Shown piece after piece: positions 58,201 through 64,000 of a stretch of DNA of 64,000 nucleotides. The DNA is from Eopsaltria australis. Lineage: Eukaryota > Chordata > Aves > Passeriformes > Petroicidae. The DNA lies in contig JAVTVJ010000663.1 of assembly GCA_034509425.1 (NCBI GenBank), positions 124,001 through 188,000 of the forward strand, in the 5' to 3' direction. The first letter of the stretch is position 1, and each line of letters begins with the position of its first letter. The notes under the pieces were generated by a model. That model had not been told where the DNA came from. It did no database searches and saw only the letters and a program-made list of their open reading frames with translations. A program made the translations under genes and the position numbers.

Positions 58201-61039
58201 CTGAATGTCTTGATCTAGAGATAGACTAAATGTACTTGAAGAACAAGGAACAGAGAATAGACCATTCTGCACGTGAGAGTTCCATATGCAGTAAAATGTT
58301 TCCACCACGGAGATGATGTTTGCTACAATTTTGCAAGGCATATGTGGTACATGACATAAATAATTCTTTATTTTCAAAAATAGGTAAAACAAATCAAATT
58401 AGTAAATTAACATTTCCTTTTTTATTTTTCAGCAGAATAGAAAGAAAAATCAGAAAATTGAGCTATGCTAAAGAGATGTTTCTAGGAAACAAAAAAAGGA
58501 AGTTGTAACTACACACTAAACCGGAAATGCTTTGGGAAATAAACCAGAGTGGTTTCATTAATGATGAAACAGCTTCAACAGCTAATTTAGTGAAATGGTG
58601 GCAGCTTTTATAGCTTGTATTTTTTTAATCACCTGGATATTGTTTCAACATTTCTCAGTGGACATCTCTTAGCAAAAATCCTTACTTGGCTAAATATAAT
58701 TGAGTGAAAGTAGATTAGTTGTAAGCAAATTCCTTTGCTATATTTCAAAAGAGTTAGAATTCTTGTGTAATGTGAATCTGAGCAGTGTAGGGGGTGGTGG
58801 GGTAGTGGTGAGCATTGTCAAACAAACAAAAAGGGTAAGAAATTCAAGGAACCTGGCAAAGCATGTGTTTTTTGTTCATCTGCTTGCTCCTGTCTGTCGT
58901 ATTATTCCGTTGATATTACATTGACAAATCAAGAAGATAGAATCTCCTAGAAACTGAAAAAAACCTTAAACTGATGAATAATTACTCAGAATAATGTAAA
59001 GCAGAATTTAAGAAATAGTCTTCTGAGAAGTGAAAGCATCAACTTGATTTTTCTCTAGTATGAAGTTGCTTTTTTTTGTCTGTTGTTTATACCATGTGCC
59101 TGGTAATACATCTTTTGCTGGAATTCCTTTTTATATTTATCAGCTACTCAGAGTTTCCAACACTGTGTTACAATTTTCCTTTTATTATTGGACACTAGAG
59201 CTACCCTGTCAAAATGATTTCTTTTATTGATTATTCCAATTCTAATTATAGCACGAGAGACATGAATTTATTCTATAAAGACTACCTACAAATAATAACT
59301 TCTGTATTTTCTGGAATCATAGGTTTTTGCTGATCTATAGGCATTAATCACAATTACAGGTTTTTATTGACTAATTCTCTCCCATTTTACAGTAGAAAAC
59401 AAATAGGCACTGGTTTGGGGATTTGCTTATTCTAAATCTATTTAAAGACCGTGTACAGCTGAAAGATCAAGTTTAAATTATTAGTCAGGGGACATATATT
59501 TTTCAAATAAAATATATTACTGAATGCTTGTAAGTAAATAATTAATACAAGTTTGCATAATTAATTAATTATTCTTTTCTGTTAAATTATTTTTTTTTAT
59601 TATTTTCATACTTACAGGTTCCACAAAAAACTGCTCCAGGCAGAAAAAATTCTTTAAATACTTATTGCAAATTATAGCTTATTCCCATAGATTAATTTAT
59701 TGCAACCGAACAAAAGAGTTTATTAAATATTAATTTTCTTCTATCTGCACTGATATCAGTGATTTAAGTTTGACTATAGTATAATCAATTACAGTGAAAC
59801 ATGCTGGGAGAAAGTGAGCCTAGCACATTAATTTAATCTATTTTAGCTACTCCTGCTGTCTCCAAATTCATTTCTATGGTTACAAGGCATTTGTCAAAGA
59901 TTTCTAAAAGAAAACATCTTTTGCTGCTGATTCTTCTCTAAATAAGGCTAGCATTTTATTATTCTCTCTTGAAATACCTAGTTGGGGATTTCTGTATCTC
60001 TAAACATTTCTCCCTCAGTAGAAGAGAATTAAAACATTGTCATCAATTGACATTTTCTATAGACAAAATGCATGGTAGCTTCTTGTAAAACAGATACGAG
60101 AATCATGCAAATGTTTATAAGTAGCTAGGACAACTTGACATGTCTCATCTGAGATATCAAAGTACTCAGTTTCTTTTCACCCTTTCAAGAGACATGCTGA
60201 CAGAATCCACCATGGGTTTTAGAGCTGTAAGACTTTAGTGGTAGGCTGACATGAATATAAATTGATACCTATAATATCAAGAAGGCAGGAAGGAAAGCAT
60301 TGTAATTGTAACCACTTAAATATGAACCTATACCAATTTTGATCCTGAATTTGATGTAGCTCATGTGTGGTCCCAAGTGAGTGGTAGAAACCTCCAATAG
60401 GAAGATTTAACTCTTAATACTTGAATGCAACTGGCATCACCCCTATATAATATAGATTGGCTTTGGGAGAAATACATTCTTTTCAATCATCATTTGAGAG
60501 AAAATAATACAAGCTGCTCTGAGACTTCAATATGAAGCATCACTACAGCTTGAAAATAGTCTATGACTACGGCCTACTTTTATCTCGTATAAATTTGCAC
60601 TGCTACCCAAAGGGGAAAACTCTGCCTCTTTTGTTTCCTTCCTAATGCCAGAACAAGGATTCATGAGTCTCCATGGGGAGCTGATTCTAAAGACTTAGAC
60701 CCCACATTAAAAAGTCATATAGCAGTCACCCTTACTGACATTTACACTGGAGTTGCTCTTTTGTCCTTTATTTACAGAAACATTGAAATTCCATTCTGCA
60801 GAGGAGTGTCTCTGCTGGCCATTCAATACAAAATAAACAGAATTTAGTTTTCTTTGTGAGGAAGGCTTATTTGATTTGATATAGATAGATATATATACAC
60901 ATACATATAAACATATATATATATTTATTTATTTATCACAATATTGTCAGAATTGTTATTTGCTGGCAGGATGGCAATGCTCAGAAATCTAATCTGTGAA
61001 AAATTCTGCAAATAAGAATTTTGAATTCTTTCAAATACG
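55237..61039. other. Anonymous AT-rich DNA
   Basis: No gene or clear transposable element. It contains a C-rich run at 57028-57046, a G-rich run at 58790-58802 and a TA-rich microsatellite at 60881-60936. A possible worn CR1 tail near 57570 (CATAGAATATTTAAAT) is too weak to call. Confidence 0.5.
60881..60936. repeat. TA-rich microsatellite (ATAG, AT, ATTT units)
   Basis: A short run of ATAG, then alternating TA with ACAC and ACAT interruptions, then TTTA repeats. Confidence 0.9.
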
Positions 61040-61248
61040 AAATCATAGCATAAACCACATCAGAAGCTACCTCTGGACCACCCAATCTATCCCCTGTTCA
61101 AAGCAGTGCTAACTTCAAAGTTAGCTTGGATTGTTGAAGACTATCCTCATTTGAAATAAAACTAGTGTCAAGGATTGAGATTTCATGGTCTTTCCGGGCT
61201 CCTGTACCAGTCTTTAACCACTTTCATGGTGTCTATTTTTAAGCTTGT
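61040..61248 (-). mobile_element. Old CR1 LINE, 3' part, outer layer of second nest
   Basis: AATCATAGCATAAACC (61041) starts the tail. It is followed by AGCTACCTCTGGACCACCCA, CCCCTGTTCAAAGCAGTGCT, AGGATTGAGATTTCATGG and TAACCACTTTCATGGTG, all in the order of a CR1 3' UTR read backwards. It stops at the LTR start (about 61249) and appears to resume at about 62709. Confidence 0.75.
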
Positions 61249-61439
61249 TGTAGTGGTTTGGCTTCTTGACCCTGACTGGATGCCAGATGCTTAAGAAAGC
61301 TGCTCTATCAGCTGGACAGGGGAGAAAACTATAATGAAAGACTCACGGGTCAAGATGAAGGCAAGGAAAGATCCCTCACCAGTTGCTGTGGGGGCAAAAC
61401 AGACTCACTTTTTAAATGACCTGAAATGAGTGTTCAGGG
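61249..61439 (-). mobile_element. Solo LTR copy 2, 3' part
   Basis: The plus strand begins TGTAGTGG and continues CCCTGACTGGATGCCAGATG, AGCTGGACAGGGGAGA, GACTCACGGGTCAAGATGA and GGCAAAACAGACTCAC. This is the same family and orientation as 20768-21890, where CCCTGGCTGGATACCAGATG occurs at the same place. This copy keeps about 100 bp that copy 1 has lost. It is interrupted at about 61440 by a CR1. Confidence 0.82.
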
Positions 61440-61742
61440 CGATACATGTCCATCATGTTTTTCTAGTAACAAGTGCTAGAATAAGAGGAAAGGGCCTCAA
61501 GTTGTACCAGAGGAGGTTTAGATTGAATATTAGGAAGGATAATAACCAAAAGTGTTGTCTAGCATGGGAACAGGATATTTGGGGAAGTGCTGGAGTCACC
61601 ATCCCTGAAGGTATCAGAAAAACATTTAGATATCCCTAAGTGACAGGCTTAGTGATGGATTTGACAGGGCTGGATTAACAATTGGACTTGGGGCTCTTAA
61701 AGGTCCTTTCTAACCTGAATTATTCTATGAGTCTGTGAATTA
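61440..61742 (+). mobile_element. CR1 LINE 3' end inserted in LTR copy 2
   Basis: The plus-strand CR1 end reads TAACAAGTGCTAGAATAAGA, GGCCTCAAGTTGTACCAGAG, GAGGTTTAGATTGAATATTA, CTCTTAAAGGTCCTTTCTAA and the tail TATTCTATGAGTCTGTGAAT. LTR sequence lies on both sides (GACTCAC to the left; TTATTACAAATCAAACC to the right), so this CR1 inserted after the LTR. It is about 0.3 kb; the left edge is uncertain by some 20 bp. Confidence 0.88.
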
Positions 61743-62708
61743 GGACAAAAATATTTTAAGTTATTACAAATCAAACCAAAGTAGGAACAATGAGAAATAA
61801 AAATCTTCCCCTCACCCTCCCTTCATCACAGGCTCAGCATTATTCCAAATTATTTACTTTCTTCCTCTGAGAGGTGCAGTGAGACAGGATATGGGGGTTG
61901 TTGTCAGTTCATTGCACTTTATCTCTGCTGCTCCTTCTTTTTCGTGGGGAGAACCCTCACAACCTTATCCTGCTCCAGCATGGTCCCTTCCATTGGAGAC
62001 AGTCCCCTATGGACTTCTCCAACATTGGTCCTTCCCATGGGCTGCAGTTCATCACAAACTGCTCCAGTGTGGGTCCCTTCCATGATGTGCAGTCCTTCAG
62101 GCATGGTGTGCTTCAGTGTGAGTCTCCTTCAGGGTCACAAGACCCACCAGGAAACCTGCTCCAGCACCGATTTCTCTCTCTAAGGGGCCACAGGTCCTGC
62201 CAGAAGCCTGATCCAGCACAGGCCTGCCACAGGGCCTGCCACAGGGTCAAAGCCTCCTTCAGGCAACCACTTGCTCCAATGTGGGGTCCTTCATGGGCTG
62301 CAGGTAGATCTCTGCTCCACCAGGGACCTCCATGGGCTGCAGGGGCACAGCTGCCTCACCATGGTCTGCACCATGGGCTGCAGGGGAATTTGTGCTCTGG
62401 TGCCTGGAGCACCTCCTCCTCCCTCCTCCTCCTGCACTTACTTTGGTGTCTGCAGGGCTTTTTGTCTCACATACCGCTCTTTCCAAATGCAGTTTGTTGC
62501 ACAGTTTTGTTTTCCCTTCTTACATGTGCCATCGCAGAGTCACCACCACTGACAATGGTTGATTTGACCTTGGTCAGCAGTGGGTCCAACCTGGAGCCAC
62601 TGGCATTGCTTCCATTGTACACAGGGACAGCCTCAGGCAGCCCCCCACAGAAGCTACCGCTGTATTCATTTCCCCCACCACCAAAACTCACCATGCAAAT
62701 CCAATACC
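61743..62708 (-). mobile_element. Solo LTR copy 2, 5' part
   Basis: This resumes the LTR after the CR1. It contains degenerate repeats around TGCTCCAGTGTGGG (about 61970-62300) and three CATGGGCTGCAGG motifs between 62295 and 62390. A TGTCTGCAGGG block and a decayed TATA region (near 62520) follow, and it ends at GCAAATCCAATAC (62695-62707). No clear target-site duplication is seen. The 278-codon plus-strand open frame (61898-62734) lies antisense across this LTR and beyond. I regard it as a by-product of a GC-rich repeat with few stops, not a gene. Confidence 0.82.
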
Positions 62709-62905
62709 TATATCTTATTGCAATTTACAACTAATATCTGAAGTCTGTTGCTTTCTTCTTTATGGCAGCTCATTGTGGTAGTTGATTGAAGCAAGCTGAT
62801 GCTCTCCTGCCTAGTCACATCACCTCTGCACTAAACAAATCCATTTCCCTTTTCCTCTCCTCATCTGTCACATGCTTCATTCCCCTAACCATCTCAGCAG
62901 TATAG
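62709..62905 (-). mobile_element. Old CR1 LINE, continuation after LTR copy 2
   Basis: The clear part is 62830-62900: CTAAACAAATCCATTTCCCT, CTCCTCATCTGTCACATGCT, CCCCTAACCATCTCAGCAG. This is the CR1 region expected upstream of the segment at 61040-61248. The stretch 62709-62830 is poorly preserved. Confidence 0.6.
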
Positions 62906-64000
62906 TACTAACACATATATCACTGTAAAGTAAAGATGATCAAAGAAGAAAAAGAAAACTTAAAAATAAACAAAGTGATCAAGGTAGCTCTAGGCACAAG
63001 TATCTGGTTGCACTGAAGAACTACTAATGTAGTATTTTCCTGGGGAAAAAAAAGGGTCAGTCACTTCAAATCTTTTTCTGAAGGCAATCAGCCATGAAAA
63101 AATTACACATTAACTCCCAGATTCTGGGCAGCATGCTCTCTCCCCTTGGCTGAAAAGTGTTGAACCCTCAATTTTGATATAAAAAACTCACTATTTTCTC
63201 CAAGAAATCTATATGGAGTTCAAATTCCTTGAAAGATTAGGAAATTAGAATAATGATTTTCCTAATTGTAGTGTGGTTATAGTAACTGCATTCCAAAATA
63301 GAAGAACTAGAACTTTTTTATCTGCTTCTTAAATTTCAAATACACAGTTTGCAGGAAAGGAGAAAGGAGCAGTGATAGAAAAATCAGAACCTGATGATGA
63401 AAGCAAACCCTTTCAATAGGCGTGATTTACAAGACAAAAATCATTGCTTTTCACTGTGCGAATTCTGACTTTAATAGCAAAAACAAAAACCCAAACCAGC
63501 TCTCCGAGTGTCATGTCTCATGAAACAAGCCTGAAATGTACCTTCCACATGTTAACTGGCCTATTGCCTAAATTAATGTTTGCTCTAGAGATGTAAATGC
63601 AAATTAAATTTTTAATGAAAATTAATTATTTCTTTGCATTACGCACACAGACCTATGGCTCTGTTTTGAGATCAGATGACAGCAAGTCAATGAATAACAA
63701 AATCTGTCAAGAACAGCAAAGAAAACTGCAGCCCCTTTATAAAATGGAAGTTTTATATGCTCCATTTAATATTTTCTGAAATACATTAACTATGAAAAAG
63801 GATATTAATTCCTCAAAGAAAGCTTGCAATAATGAAATATCATCTTCACTTTATATTAAAACTTTTTGAAATGTAAAGGTTGATGCTTACTAATTGTAAG
63901 TGAATGCACATAGCCCCAAGAAGCGGTAAGCCATGACTTACCCTTCAATCTGCTGCATTATTCCATATGATGAATGTATTATTAAAAGGCAATAAGAACC
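62906..64000. other. Anonymous AT-rich DNA to window end
   Basis: No gene, RNA or repeat family recognised. Short frames (60 codons at 63597-63779) are without known domains. Confidence 0.6.

Noticed and set aside
60881..60936. AT-rich replication origin or promoter
   Set aside because: The sequence is a plain TA/TTTA microsatellite with no other supporting signal.

Overview
This window looks like a gene-poor, AT-rich stretch of a bird nuclear genome. The evidence is the repeat content. There are many 5'-truncated CR1 LINEs, recognised by remnants of the reverse-transcriptase reading frame and by 3' ends built from ATTCTATGATTCT-like or ATTCT repeats. There are also retroviral-type LTRs of kinds common in birds. 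Older layers are two L3/CR1-type LINE tails and one MIR-like SINE core. I cannot name the species. I see no bacterial-type operons, no rRNA or tRNA genes, no CRISPR array and no intact protein-coding gene. Family names are from pattern memory; no search was run.

Layout. 1-210 is the edge of an LTR that runs off the window. 2590-6040 is a three-layer nest: an old plus-strand CR1 is split by a minus-strand CR1, which is itself split by a 988-bp solo LTR with TG...CA ends and a 5-bp target-site duplication. The outer CR1 also carries four copies of a 55-bp tandem repeat and ends in an (ATTCT)n/(ATCCT)n tract. Further CR1 copies lie at 8451-9700, 12620-13010, 16278-16345, 42480-43125, 44988-46620 (rearranged) and 48591-49115. 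L3-type LINE tails lie at 19655-20010 and 42005-42445. Two decayed solo LTRs of one family, both on the minus strand, lie at 20768-21890 and 61249-62708. The second sits inside an older CR1 and has received a younger CR1, forming a second three-layer nest at 61040-62905.

Between the repeats, most sequence is anonymous AT-rich DNA with poly-A/T runs, short tandem duplications, a few inverted repeats and five GC-richer patches I could not assign. The best hint of a host gene is a possible 117-bp minus-strand exon at 55120-55236, and it is tentative. The window is therefore best read as intergenic or deep intronic DNA whose main content is a record of successive retrotransposon insertions. I did not find a convincing new biological system.
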